From Pseudogemmatithrix spongiicola (lineage in GTDB: Bacteria > Gemmatimonadota > Gemmatimonadetes > Gemmatimonadales > Gemmatimonadaceae), in NCBI RefSeq assembly GCF_030623445.1, contig NZ_CP130613.1:2418001-2482000 (forward strand): a stretch of DNA of 64,000 bases, written 5' to 3'. Below, piece after piece: positions 27,848 to 36,843 of the stretch. The notes beneath the pieces were generated by a model. The model had not been told where the DNA came from and ran no database searches. It worked only from the letters and a program-made list of their open reading frames with translations. Each line of letters opens with the position of its first letter. The stretch's first letter is position 1. The position numbers and the translations under genes are program-made.

Positions 27848-27871
27848 GCCCCCGCGGAAGTGCGCGGGGGC
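27848..27871 (-). terminator. Hairpin after the 27885 gene
   Basis: Perfect 9-base stem, GCCCCCGCG at 27848-27856 with CGCGGGGGC at 27863-27871 and a 6-base loop, lying 14 bases past the end of the gene at 27885-28769 and just before the photolyase start. No U-tract; may separate the two units. Confidence 0.5.
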
Positions 27872-27884
27872 CCGGCCGCCGACG

Positions 27885-28769
27885 TCAGCGCCGGCTGCCG
27901 AAGGTCCAGACGAAGTTCACCATCGGCAGGCAGCAGGCCGCTTCCACGCCGGTCGCGCCGGCGAAGGCGAAGTCCGCCGACAGGCGGTCGCCGACGAAGC
28001 GGAAGCCGCCGCTCAGCAGGCCCGAGACGCCCGGGTTCACGGCGAACCAGTTCTCGGTGATCAGCTTCACGCGCCGCGAGACCCGCCGCTCCCCGCCGAG
28101 CATGAAGACCGGCTCGTTGCTGGTCTCGAGATCGTCTTCGACGTTCGCGTAGAACCACCCCGCGCCGAACGTCACGGCGGCGTCGCTGGTCCCATACGTG
28201 CCCACGCCGTAGAGGATGCCGAGATTGCCCCGGTCGGCCTCCGGGGTGTACCAGAATGACAGCGTGCCCACCGACACGTCCACGCGCTCGGCGTCGAAGA
28301 TCTTGAACTTCGGAGCGAGGTAGACGATCTCGCCGATGCCACCCGGCACGATCGGCGTGCCGCCGGCGATCGTGAACCGATCCGTCACACCGTAGCCGAT
28401 GAACGGGAACAGCACCCAATAGGCCGAGACGTAGCCTTGCCCTCGCGGCAGCGACCGGCCCGTGGAGGTGAAGAAGAGCCGCGACACGTTCTCATCGTCC
28501 GGCCAGACCTGTCCGCCGGGGCGCAGCGTCACGCGGCGCATCGAAATGACCTGCGCGCGCGGAATCTCGGTGCGCACGCCGCCCACGGTCATGAGTACGA
28601 TGGTCGCGTCGGTCTCGCGCTCGATGCGCCCCACCAGCACTGAGCCGTCGCGCAGCCGCACCTCGGTGACGCTATCGGCCTGGACGCGGGGAGTGGCCTC
28701 CTGCGCCGCGCTGCGGGCCGGCAGGACCAAGAGGCACGCCAATCCGAGGAACCACAACGCGCGACGCAT
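27885..28769 (-). CDS. Outer-membrane-type secreted protein of unknown function
   Basis: 294 residues, signal peptide MRRALWFLGLACLLVLPARSAAQ. Residues about 38-75 (VRLRDGSVLVGRIERE, then IVLMTVGGVRTEIPRAQV) look like a small SH3/Sm-like barrel. The rest has alternating aromatic/glycine strands (LFFTSTGRSLPRGQGYVSAYW, GILYGVGTYGTSDAAVTFGAGWFYANV) ending in FVWTFGSRR, the pattern of a transmembrane beta barrel. No named family recognised. Co-oriented with the downstream photolyase gene but parted from it by a hairpin. Confidence 0.75.
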   Translation of the reverse strand: MRRALWFLGLACLLVLPARSAAQEATPRVQADSVTEVRLRDGSVLVGRIERETDATIVLMTVGGVRTEIPRAQVISMRRVTLRPGGQVWPDDENVSRLFFTSTGRSLPRGQGYVSAYWVLFPFIGYGVTDRFTIAGGTPIVPGGIGEIVYLAPKFKIFDAERVDVSVGTLSFWYTPEADRGNLGILYGVGTYGTSDAAVTFGAGWFYANVEDDLETSNEPVFMLGGERRVSRRVKLITENWFAVNPGVSGLLSGGFRFVGDRLSADFAFAGATGVEAACCLPMVNFVWTFGSRR

Positions 28770-28805
28770 CGCCCGCTCCCACGGAGCTGGGGATTGGCGC
28801 GCCAG

Positions 28806-29945
28806 TCAGGATTCGTGCACGCCGAATCCGTTGAACCGCTCCCAATACTCACCGGTCGGGCGATGGTTCGACAGAAGGAAATACCCGCCGTACTGTGCGG
28901 CAGTCGCGCAGGCATGATTGGGAATCACCCTAAGGCGCGTGCCTACGGGAAACGCCGACAGGTCCCAAGGCTGCCCGTCGCGACGCGAAATGATGCCGTG
29001 CTCCTGGTTCGCGCCCGACATCAGCAGGCCGTCGAGCACCTGTCCCTCGACGTCGCACACGAGCCCGTAGCCCTGGTCCAAGGCCTGAGCGGCGGTGCCG
29101 CGGTCGCGCGAGAGCGCCATCCATCCCCCGTCGGTGATCAGCCAGCCTTTCGCCGGCTGATGCCCGATGACCGTGACGAGCACGCTGATCGCGATGTCGT
29201 CCACCGCGCAGACGCCGAGGCCCGCCATCACGAGGTCCTGGAACATGTAGACGCCGGCCCGCACCTCGGTGACGCCGCCGAGGTCGTCGGCGAAGTGCGC
29301 CGTGGGTGTCGAGCCGACGCTCACCACGGGGGCCGCATGGCCTGCCAGTCGCAGTCGCATCGCGGCGCTCAACGCGGCGTCGCGCTCCTGCGCCGCCATC
29401 GCACGCTTGGCCTCGGCCGTAACGCACTGGTATGACTCGCCGGCGTGGGTCATGACGCCGCGCAGATCCGCGCCGAGGATCGCCGCGATCTCCAGCAGCA
29501 GCGCGGACTCCGGCGCGACGCCGGCCCGATGTCCGTCGCTGTCGATCTCAACGAGCACCGGAATGCCGCGGCCCGTCGCCGCGTGATGCGCGCGCAATGC
29601 CTGCGCCGCCTCGACCGAATCGAGGATCACCGTGATCTCCGCACCGCGCGCCTGCAGCGCCGCCACGTCCGCGAGCTTCTGCGGCGCGATGCCCACGGCG
29701 TAGAGGATGTCGCGAATGCCGCCGTCCAAGCACGCCGCCGCCTCGCGCAGCGTGGAGACCGTCACGCCGCCGGGTTGGTCGCGCAGCGCGTAGCGGATCA
29801 CCGGAAGGCTCTTGGCCGTCTTCACGTGTGGACGCAGCGGCACGCCGAGCTGACGCAGGTGCGACGCGAGCCGCGCGTGGTTCTCCACGAATCGATCGCG
29901 GTCCAGCAATAGGCTCGGCGTGGGGAGGGCGTCGAGGTCGGTCAC
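28806..29945 (-). CDS. D-threonine aldolase / D-serine dehydratase-like PLP enzyme
   Basis: 379 residues. The N-terminal alanine-racemase-like TIM barrel begins TPSLLLDRDRFVENHARL, with the PLP lysine in RPHVKTAKS (Lys42). The C-terminal beta domain carries PNHACATAAQY, whose His and Cys bind the metal in D-threonine aldolases and eukaryotic-type D-serine dehydratases. It probably cleaves or deaminates a D-hydroxyamino acid. Which of the two activities applies cannot be seen. Divergent from the gene at 29997. Confidence 0.9.
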   Translation of the reverse strand: MTDLDALPTPSLLLDRDRFVENHARLASHLRQLGVPLRPHVKTAKSLPVIRYALRDQPGGVTVSTLREAAACLDGGIRDILYAVGIAPQKLADVAALQARGAEITVILDSVEAAQALRAHHAATGRGIPVLVEIDSDGHRAGVAPESALLLEIAAILGADLRGVMTHAGESYQCVTAEAKRAMAAQERDAALSAAMRLRLAGHAAPVVSVGSTPTAHFADDLGGVTEVRAGVYMFQDLVMAGLGVCAVDDIAISVLVTVIGHQPAKGWLITDGGWMALSRDRGTAAQALDQGYGLVCDVEGQVLDGLLMSGANQEHGIISRRDGQPWDLSAFPVGTRLRVIPNHACATAAQYGGYFLLSNHRPTGEYWERFNGFGVHES

Positions 29946-29996
29946 GCGGGGAAACTAGCACGGCACGAAAGCGGACGCGCCGGGCGTTGACCCTTG

Positions 29997-30713
29997 GTGA
30001 CCATCCTCTCCGTCGACCTCGCCTCGCGGCGCTACCGCGACAATGGAATCGCCGTGCTCCACGGCGAATGGGGCGACGCCCGCTGCGAGATCATCGCCCC
30101 GGAGTCACTCGGCCTCCGCGACACACCGGACCCCGAGCGCTACGCCGATGCGCTGCTCTCGCTCGCGGCGACGGCGGGCGCACGGCTCATCCTGCTCGAT
30201 GGCCCCCAGGGCTGGCGCGCCGAGCGAAGCGAGCTCGTGCACCAGCGGCAGTGCGAGCGTGCCTCGCATGCGCCCGGCAAGACTGGGTTGCCGGGCATCG
30301 TCAAGCCAGCGAGCTGGACCCGCATGGCCCTGTTCTCGGTGGCGCTGTTCGATGCCCTTCACGCCCGTGGATGGCCGCGATTCACATCGGCGTGGGGCGG
30401 TGCTCCCGCAGCGATCGAGAGTTTCCCGACGCAGGCGTGGCGTTCGCTTGGCCTTGCTGCCATGCCTGGCCGCGCCAACACGGAGTCGACTGCGCCCTGG
30501 CTTCGCCAGCTCGCGGCCCTCGGCGTGCGTGCCCTCCCATCATCGCCGTCGCACGATGAAGTTCAGGCGGTGGTCGCGGGACTCGCGGGCATCCAACTGC
30601 TCCAGTTTGGCTCGTCGGGCGTCGACGCGCGTGGCAGCGATCCGCTTCTCGAGCACGGGCACTGGCGCGAGGGCTGGATCGTGTGCCCGATTTCGGGTGT
30701 CAGGGAATCCTGA
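29997..30713 (+). CDS. DUF429-like predicted nuclease
   Basis: 238 residues from the GTG at 29997 (TTG at 29994 is equally placed). ILSVDLASRRYRDNGIAVL at the N terminus and LILLDGPQGWR further on are RNase-H-fold type acidic strands, as in the DUF429 predicted nuclease family. HERE the rest (ESFPTQAWRSLGL, PSSPSHDEVQAVVAGLAG) fits the same family. Cytoplasmic. Real substrate unknown. It lies between the aldolase-like gene and the iron-transport operon and seems to be a single-gene unit. Confidence 0.65.
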   Translation: MTILSVDLASRRYRDNGIAVLHGEWGDARCEIIAPESLGLRDTPDPERYADALLSLAATAGARLILLDGPQGWRAERSELVHQRQCERASHAPGKTGLPGIVKPASWTRMALFSVALFDALHARGWPRFTSAWGGAPAAIESFPTQAWRSLGLAAMPGRANTESTAPWLRQLAALGVRALPSSPSHDEVQAVVAGLAGIQLLQFGSSGVDARGSDPLLEHGHWREGWIVCPISGVRES

Positions 30714-30772
30714 CCATTCTGCTCCCCTCTCTTGCGTGCCCTGGAACGGAACGGTTAGACTCAAAGTATGCC

Positions 30773-30793
30773 GGATGAGAAGCTTTCTCATCC
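30773..30793. promoter_or_regulatory. Fur-like palindrome upstream of feoA
   Basis: Inverted repeat GGATGAGAA (30773-30781) / TTCTCATCC (30785-30793) with a three-base centre, ending 26 bases before the feoA start. The core TGAGAA..TTCTCA resembles Fur-box variants. Its place before a ferrous-iron uptake operon supports an iron-dependent operator; it could also be a hairpin ending the gene before, though no T-run follows. Confidence 0.5.
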
Positions 30794-30819
30794 AATAGTC
30801 GACCCTCCGTTCAGCCCCA

Positions 30820-31086
30820 ATGACCGCCTCCGCGCGCGAACTTCCCGGCTGCAGCTGCCCCCTCCTCGAGAGTGAGGCAGGGCGTCCGGCCACGGTCGTC
30901 GCCATCGCCTGCGGAGAGCAGGACGCCTGCCGCCTCCGCGCGATGGGTGTCTATGAGGGGGCGACGGTCTCGGTGATCAACAAGCGCCACGTGCTCCTCG
31001 TCGACGTGCGCGGTACGCGTCTCGCCGTCGGCACCGACCTCGCGCAGGACATCACCGTCCAGCCGCAAGAACGCGCGGCCTCCTGA
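30820..31086 (+). CDS. feoA: Ferrous iron transport protein A
   Basis: 88 residues, the usual small SH3-like FeoA. Key stretches: ACRLRAMGVYEGATVSVI and VDVRGTRLAVGTDLAQDITV. The N terminus has two Cys (GCSCPLLE) not usual in FeoA. FeoA supports the GTPase channel FeoB at the inner membrane. Its stop precedes the feoB GTG by one base, and a Fur-like palindrome lies upstream, so the set is probably iron repressed. Confidence 0.93.
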   Translation: MTASARELPGCSCPLLESEAGRPATVVAIACGEQDACRLRAMGVYEGATVSVINKRHVLLVDVRGTRLAVGTDLAQDITVQPQERAAS

Positions 31087-31087
31087 C

Positions 31088-33229
31088 GTGGCCGCGAGCG
31101 CGCCCGCGGCGCCGCGCGAGTCCACCGACACGCTGCGCGTCGCCCTCATCGGCAATCCGAACACCGGCAAGACGACCCTCTTCAACGCGCTGACGGGACT
31201 CCGCCAGCGGGTGGGCAACTTCGCCGGCGTCACCGTCGAACGCGTCGAGGGCGTCTCGCCCCTCCCCGACGGCCGCCGCGCCACCGTGCTCGACCTGCCG
31301 GGCTCCTATTCGCTCTCCGCGGGCTCGCCCGACGAGCAGATCGCCCTCGAAGTCCTGCTCGGGCGCGATGACGCGCACTATCGCCCGCATGTGGTCTGCG
31401 TCGTCGCCGATGCCTCGCACCTCGAGCGCAACCTGTATCTCGCCTCGCAGGTGCTCGAGCTTGGCCTGCCGGTGGTGATCGCCCTCAATCAGTTCGACGT
31501 CGCCGAAGCGCAGGGCATCCGCATCGATGTCCCCGCGCTGATCCACGAGCTCGGCGTCCCCGTCATCCCGACCGTGGCGCACCGCGGCGAAGGCCTCGAG
31601 CCACTACGGCGCGCACTGGTCACGGCGGCGGCGTTGCCGGCGCCCATGCGCCGCTTCACGGTGCCCGCGGACGTGGAGGGTGTGCTCGCGCCGCTTCAAG
31701 GGCTGCTCGAACGCGGCGGCATCAACTACGCCGCCGCCGGCATGGAGGCGCTACGCCTGCTCGGCGTCCGGCGCGACGAGCCGCACCTCGTGCACGTCGA
31801 CGGCCTCGCCGCGCGCCTCGAGGCGACTCGCGCGGCGGTCGCGGCAGCGGGCTACGTGCCTGAGCGGCTCGAGTCGGAGCTGCGCTACACCTGGATCGGC
31901 GGCGTGCTCTCGCGCTGCGTCGAGCGCGTCACGCGCTCCGGCGATTCCCTCAGCGACCGCATCGACGCCGTGCTGCTGCACCGCCTTGGCGGCCCGCTGA
32001 TCTTCCTGGCGATTATGGCGCTGGTGTTCCAGTCCGTCTTCACCTGGGCGGCCCCGGTGCAGGATCTCTTCGAGTCCGCCGCGGTGGCCATGGGCAGCTG
32101 GGTGGGCGGCTTCCTGCCCGAGGGCGACCTGCGCTCGCTCGTCGTGGACGGCGTCTTCGCCGGCGTCGGCAGCGTCATCGTCTTCGTGCCGCAGATCGCG
32201 ATCCTCTTCGCGTTCATCGGCCTGCTCGAGCAGACCGGCTACATGGCCCGCGCCGCGTACCTCATGGACCGCGTGATGCGGCGCGTCGGCCTGCACGGCA
32301 AGAGCTTCATCCCCATGCTCTCCGGTTACGCCTGCGCCGTGCCGGGCATCATGGCCACGCGCACCATCGACGACCCCAAGGACCGCCTCGCGACCATCAT
32401 GGTCGTGCCGCTCATGTCCTGCTCGGCGCGCCTGCCGGTGTACACGCTGCTCATCGGCACCTTCGTGCCCGCGCTTCCGCTGCTGCCCGGCCTGAACCTG
32501 CAGGGCTTCACGATGCTCGTGATGTACCTGCTGGGCACCGTCGCCGCCCTGGCCATCGCGTTCCTGTTCCGCCGGACCCTGCTCAAGGGCCCCGTGCGCC
32601 CCATGCTGCTCGAGCTGCCGAGCTATCGGATGCCGTCGTTGGGCTCGCTCGCCGTGACGGTGTGGCAGCGCTGCCAAGTCTTCCTCCAGCGCGCGGGCAC
32701 CGTCATCCTCTCCCTGAGCATCGTGCTCTGGGCGCTGGCGACGTACCCCAAGGCGCAGGTGGATACGACCCAGCCTGAGACCGTACAGCAGGAGCAGCAA
32801 CTGGCGCATTCCGTGCTCGGCCGCTTCGGCCACGCCGTGGAGCCGGTCGTTGCGCCCCTCGGTTACGACTGGAAGATCGGCGTCAGCATCGTCGCGAGCT
32901 TCGCGGCACGCGAGGTCTTCGTCTCCACGATGGGCACGATCTACGGCGTCGGCGGTGAGGACGAGGCCGCATTGTCCGATCGCCTGCTCGCCGAGCGCCG
33001 CCCGGACGGCACGGCGCGGTACACGCCGCTCATCGCCGTCGGGCTCATGGTGTTCTATGTGTTCGCCCTCATGTGCATCAGCACCGTGGCCGTGACGGTC
33101 CGCGAGTCCGGCGGTGGGGCGATCGGCTGGCGCTGGGCGTCGATCCAGTTCGGCTACATGCTCGTGCTCGCGTACGCGATGGCGTATCTGGTCATCATCG
33201 TGGGCCGCGCGCTGGGGTATGCCGGATGA
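31088..33229 (+). CDS. feoB: Ferrous iron transport protein B (GTPase and channel)
   Basis: 713 residues from a GTG at 31088. The N-terminal G domain has GNPNTGKTTLFNALTG (P-loop), VGNFAGVTVE (switch I), DLPGSYSL (switch II) and NQFD (guanine specificity). A helical linker follows, and then two gate-type membrane regions with SGYACAVPGIMATRTI and SCSARLPVY, the conserved Cys-containing motifs of FeoB. It takes Fe(II) across the inner membrane. Its TGA overlaps the ATG of the next, very small gene. Confidence 0.97.
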   Translation: MAASAPAAPRESTDTLRVALIGNPNTGKTTLFNALTGLRQRVGNFAGVTVERVEGVSPLPDGRRATVLDLPGSYSLSAGSPDEQIALEVLLGRDDAHYRPHVVCVVADASHLERNLYLASQVLELGLPVVIALNQFDVAEAQGIRIDVPALIHELGVPVIPTVAHRGEGLEPLRRALVTAAALPAPMRRFTVPADVEGVLAPLQGLLERGGINYAAAGMEALRLLGVRRDEPHLVHVDGLAARLEATRAAVAAAGYVPERLESELRYTWIGGVLSRCVERVTRSGDSLSDRIDAVLLHRLGGPLIFLAIMALVFQSVFTWAAPVQDLFESAAVAMGSWVGGFLPEGDLRSLVVDGVFAGVGSVIVFVPQIAILFAFIGLLEQTGYMARAAYLMDRVMRRVGLHGKSFIPMLSGYACAVPGIMATRTIDDPKDRLATIMVVPLMSCSARLPVYTLLIGTFVPALPLLPGLNLQGFTMLVMYLLGTVAALAIAFLFRRTLLKGPVRPMLLELPSYRMPSLGSLAVTVWQRCQVFLQRAGTVILSLSIVLWALATYPKAQVDTTQPETVQQEQQLAHSVLGRFGHAVEPVVAPLGYDWKIGVSIVASFAAREVFVSTMGTIYGVGGEDEAALSDRLLAERRPDGTARYTPLIAVGLMVFYVFALMCISTVAVTVRESGGGAIGWRWASIQFGYMLVLAYAMAYLVIIVGRALGYAG

Positions 33230-33351
33230 GCGCGGATACGCTGGTCGTCGCCCTCATCGTGCTCGGCGCGGTGGCCTTCCTCCTGCGCCGTGTGCTGCGC
33301 ACGCGCAAGTCGGGCCATGGCGGCGCCGGCTGCGACAACTGCGGGCACTGA
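33226..33351 (+). CDS. Small FeoB-associated Cys-rich membrane protein
   Basis: 41 residues; the ATG at 33226 overlaps the feoB stop (ATGA). One membrane span (TLVVALIVLGAVAFLLRRVL) followed by a basic, glycine-rich tail ending GCDNCGH, a CxxC pair. Proteins of this kind, encoded right after feoB, are known as FeoB-associated Cys-rich proteins; FeoC-like help with stability or iron handling is inferred. Easily missed because of its size. Confidence 0.85.
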   Translation: MSADTLVVALIVLGAVAFLLRRVLRTRKSGHGGAGCDNCGH

Positions 33352-33377
33352 CGGACCGCTTCGAGTAGATTGCGAAG

Positions 33378-34547
33378 ATGACCAAGATCTTCGCCGAAGA
33401 CCTCGCCCAGCGCGTCGGCACCCGCGCCATCCACGCCGGCCAGCGCCCCGACCCGACCAGCGGCGCGATCATGCCGCCCATCTACCAGACCTCCACCTAC
33501 GCGCAGGAAGCGCTGGGGGTCAACAAGGGCTACGAATACGCCCGCGGCAAGAATCCCACGCGCGAGGCGCTCGAGCGCAACGTCGCGGCCCTCGAGAACG
33601 CGCAACACGGCTTCGCCTTCTCGTCCGGCATGGGCTGCCTCACGAGCATCATGCTCATGCTCCGGGCCGGGGACCACATCATCGTCGGCAGCAACGTCTA
33701 CGGCGGCACCTACCGCCAGATGGACAAGCTGTTCACGAACTTCGGCGTCGAGATCTCGTGGATCGACATGCGCGACGTGCAGAAGGTGCAGGACGCCGTG
33801 AAGAAGAACACGCGCGCGATCTTCATCGAGACGCCGACGAATCCGCTCATGCAGCTCGCGGACATCAAGGCCATCTCGGACATCGCGCACAAGGCCGGCG
33901 CGATCTCGATCGTCGACAACACCTTCGCCTCGCCTATCCTCCAAGCGCCACTCGCGCTCGGCGCCGATATCGTCTGGCACTCCAGCACGAAGTACCTCAA
34001 CGGCCACTCGGATCTCCTCGGCGGCGTTGCGGTCACCAATTCCGACGAACTCGCGGCCAAGCTGCAGTTCAATGCCAACTCTGCGGGCGCAGTCCCCGGC
34101 CCCATGGACGCCTGGCTCACGCTGCGCGGCACCAAGACGCTCGCGCTGCGCGTGAAGGCCCACGACGCCAACGGCCGCGCCGTCGCCGCATGGTTCGCCA
34201 AGCGCTTGGGCGCCGAGCGCGTGTTCTATCCGGGCCTCGAAAGCCACCCGCAGCACGAGCTGGCCAAGCGCCAGATGAGCGGCTTCGGCGGCATGGTCTC
34301 CGTGGAAACGGGCTCCAAGGCCAACGCCAACACCGTCGTCACGCGCCTCAAGCTCTTCACGCTGGCTGAATCCCTTGGCGGCGTGGAATCGTTGGTATGT
34401 CAGCCGGCGGGGATGACGCATGCCTCGGTGGAACCGGCGCGCCGCGCGGAGATCGGTATCACTGATGGCCTGCTCCGTTTCTCGGTCGGCGTGGAAGACG
34501 TCGAAGACCTGCTCGAGGACCTCGACCAGGCGTTCAAGGGGCTCTGA
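33378..34547 (+). CDS. Cystathionine gamma-synthase/lyase-family PLP enzyme
   Basis: 389 residues. Trans-sulfuration family: TRAIHAGQRPDPTSGAI, PPIYQTSTYAQ, YEYARGKNPTREALE, the PLP lysine K205 in SSTKYLNGHSD, FIETPTNPLMQ and VESLVCQPAGMTHASVE. It converts between cysteine, cystathionine and homocysteine; whether it is MetB-, MetC- or CGL-like cannot be decided by eye. Begins a plus-strand run with the M48 protease, purD, mutM and the UvrC-like gene at short spacings. Confidence 0.94.
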   Translation: MTKIFAEDLAQRVGTRAIHAGQRPDPTSGAIMPPIYQTSTYAQEALGVNKGYEYARGKNPTREALERNVAALENAQHGFAFSSGMGCLTSIMLMLRAGDHIIVGSNVYGGTYRQMDKLFTNFGVEISWIDMRDVQKVQDAVKKNTRAIFIETPTNPLMQLADIKAISDIAHKAGAISIVDNTFASPILQAPLALGADIVWHSSTKYLNGHSDLLGGVAVTNSDELAAKLQFNANSAGAVPGPMDAWLTLRGTKTLALRVKAHDANGRAVAAWFAKRLGAERVFYPGLESHPQHELAKRQMSGFGGMVSVETGSKANANTVVTRLKLFTLAESLGGVESLVCQPAGMTHASVEPARRAEIGITDGLLRFSVGVEDVEDLLEDLDQAFKGL

Positions 34548-34564
34548 GCCCCGAGGAGTGCACG

Positions 34565-35542
34565 ATGGCGCGCACCGTTCTCACTGACATCGCGTCCCAG
34601 ACCTGGGAGCATCCCGCCGACCGCGCCGCGCTGGCCGCGATGCGCGCGTTGCCGGGCTTCGACACCGCGATCAACGCCTTCGCCAAGGCCTTCGGCGAGC
34701 GCGGCGTGCGCCATCTGTTCCTCGCCTCGGCGGTGCGCGTCGGGCCCACGCAGCGCCCGCAGCTCGACGCGCTGTGGACCGAAGTCCTGCAGACGATGGA
34801 CTGGCCGACGCGTCCGCAGCTCTACGTCACGCAGACGCCGACCATCAACGCGGGCGCCGTCGGCTTCGGCGAGCCCTTCGTGGTGATCAACTCCGCCGCC
34901 ATCGAGCATCTCACGCGCGAGGAGCTGCGCGTGATCCTCGCGCACGAGCTCGGCCACGTGATGAGCGGGCACGTCACCTACCGCACCATCGCGCAGATCA
35001 TCCTCATGCTCGGCATGGGCAACCTGCCCTTCCTCGCCGGCGTCGCCATCCTTCCCTTCCAGCTCGCCCTGCTGGAGTGGTACCGCAAGAGCGAACTCTC
35101 CTGCGACCGCGCCGCGCTGCTCGGCACGCAGGATCCGGACGTCGTGCTCACCAGCTTCATGAAGATGGCCGGCGGCCGCGAGTTCGGGGACACGCTCGAC
35201 GTCGAGGCGTTCAAGGAACAGTCGCGCGAGTACGAAGTGGACGACTCCGCGTGGGACACCGTCCTCAAGGCCATCAACACGGCGTTCCGCTCGCATCCCT
35301 TCTTCACGGTCCGCGCCGGCGAGCTACAGCGCTGGATGGCCAGCGGCGACTACGCCAAGATCCTCGCCGGCGAGTACGTTCGGCGTGCGGACGTGAAGCC
35401 CGGCGAGCACCTCGGCGACGACATCAAGAAGGGTGCGTCGTACTACGGTGACCAGGCGAAGGCCGCCGTCGACAAGCTCTCCGACACCGCGAAGCGCGCG
35501 AAGGACGCCTTCACGGATGCCATGAAGGGCGGAGCGCGGTGA
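34565..35542 (+). CDS. M48-family metalloprotease
   Basis: 325 residues. Zinc motif HELGH at 127-131 and the third ligand Glu177 in SELSCDRAAL, both proper for M48 (HtpX/Ste24) peptidases. A hydrophobic stretch between them (TIAQIILMLGMGNLPFLAGV) could touch the membrane. No N-terminal signal peptide is seen. The C terminus is a charged amphipathic helix (KAAVDKLSDTAKRAKDAFTDAMK). Its stop overlaps the purD GTG start by four bases. Confidence 0.9.
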   Translation: MARTVLTDIASQTWEHPADRAALAAMRALPGFDTAINAFAKAFGERGVRHLFLASAVRVGPTQRPQLDALWTEVLQTMDWPTRPQLYVTQTPTINAGAVGFGEPFVVINSAAIEHLTREELRVILAHELGHVMSGHVTYRTIAQIILMLGMGNLPFLAGVAILPFQLALLEWYRKSELSCDRAALLGTQDPDVVLTSFMKMAGGREFGDTLDVEAFKEQSREYEVDDSAWDTVLKAINTAFRSHPFFTVRAGELQRWMASGDYAKILAGEYVRRADVKPGEHLGDDIKKGASYYGDQAKAAVDKLSDTAKRAKDAFTDAMKGGAR

Positions 35543-36816
35543 GGATCCTGATCGTCGGCGGGGGCGGGCGCGAACACGCGCTCGCTTGGAAGCTCAAGCA
35601 CGACAACCCCGCCGCCGAGATCCTCGCGGCCCCCGGCAACCCCGGCATCGCCGGGATCGGCCGCTGCCTCAATGTGAAAGCCACGGACGTGGACGGCCTG
35701 CTCGCGCTCGCCGAGCGCGAGCAGGTCACGTTCACGGTCGTCGGCCCCGAGGCGCCGCTGTCGCTGGGCATCGTCGACCGATTTCGCACCGCTGGCCGCC
35801 CGATCTTCGGGCCCACGGCTGCCGCTGCGCGCGTGGAAACATCGAAGCGCTTCGCCAAGGACTTGATGCTGAAGCACGGCATCCCGACGGCCAGTGCGCG
35901 CACGTTCACCACCATTCCCGACGCGAAGGCCGAGATCCGTCGCCTCGGCGCACCGGTCGTCGTGAAGGCCAGCGGCATCGCCGCCGGCAAGGGCGTGATC
36001 GTCGCGATGAGCGTTGCCGAAGCCGAGGCCGCCGTTGACGACATGCTCGACGCCAAGGTCTTCGGCGACGCGGGCGCCGAGGTGCTGATCGAAGAGTTTA
36101 TGGAAGGCGAAGAGTTGTCGCTCTTCGCCCTGACCGACGGCACGCACGCGCTCACGATGCTCGGCGCGCAGGACCACAAGCGCATTGGCGAGGGCGACAC
36201 GGGCCCGAACACCGGCGGCATGGGTGCGTACTTGCCCGTCTCGACGTGCACGCCGGAGCTCGTGGCACGCGTACGCGAAACCATCATCCTGCCGATGCTT
36301 GCCGCGATGCGCGCCGAAGGCTGCGCGTTCACGGGCTTGCTCTATGCCGGCCTGATGCTCACGAAGGACGGCCCGAAGGTGGTGGAGTTCAATTGCCGCT
36401 TCGGCGATCCCGAGACGCAGGCCGTGCTGCCGATGATGGCCTCGTCGTTGCTCGAGCCGATGCAGGCGATTGCCGAGGGACGGTCCATCGCGGCGTTGCC
36501 CGCGCTCGCATGGAAGACCGGCGCGGCGATCACGACTGTCGTGGCCGCCGAGGGATATCCCGGCACTGCGCGCAGCGGCGATGTCATCACGTTGCCGAGC
36601 GCCGATCCCGGCGTGACGGTCTTTCACGCCGGCACCGCGACCAATGCGAAGGGCGAGCTCGTCACCGCCGGTGGTCGCGTCCTCGCAGTGACGGCCGTCG
36701 CGCCGACGCTCGCCGAGGCGCAGGCCAAGAGCCGCGGCTTCGCGGAGCGCGTGCAGTTCACGGGACGCCAACTCCGCCGCGATATCGGCTGGCGCGAACT
36801 CGCACGCGCGCGCTGA
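35539..36816 (+). CDS. purD: Phosphoribosylamine-glycine ligase
   Basis: 425 residues from a GTG at 35539 overlapping the preceding stop. GARS of purine synthesis: joins glycine to phosphoribosylamine with ATP. Conserved parts: ILIVGGGGREHALAWKL, PEAPLSLGIVD, the ATP-grasp VVKASGIAAGKGVIVA, EEFMEGEELSLFAL, GAQDHKRIGEGDTGPNTGGMGAY and FNCRFGDPETQAVLP. No other pur gene is beside it; the partners in this run are repair and sulfur-metabolism genes. Confidence 0.97.
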   Translation: MRILIVGGGGREHALAWKLKHDNPAAEILAAPGNPGIAGIGRCLNVKATDVDGLLALAEREQVTFTVVGPEAPLSLGIVDRFRTAGRPIFGPTAAAARVETSKRFAKDLMLKHGIPTASARTFTTIPDAKAEIRRLGAPVVVKASGIAAGKGVIVAMSVAEAEAAVDDMLDAKVFGDAGAEVLIEEFMEGEELSLFALTDGTHALTMLGAQDHKRIGEGDTGPNTGGMGAYLPVSTCTPELVARVRETIILPMLAAMRAEGCAFTGLLYAGLMLTKDGPKVVEFNCRFGDPETQAVLPMMASSLLEPMQAIAEGRSIAALPALAWKTGAAITTVVAAEGYPGTARSGDVITLPSADPGVTVFHAGTATNAKGELVTAGGRVLAVTAVAPTLAEAQAKSRGFAERVQFTGRQLRRDIGWRELARAR

Positions 36817-36843
36817 GCGGCGCGCTACGCGCCCACCCGCGCG

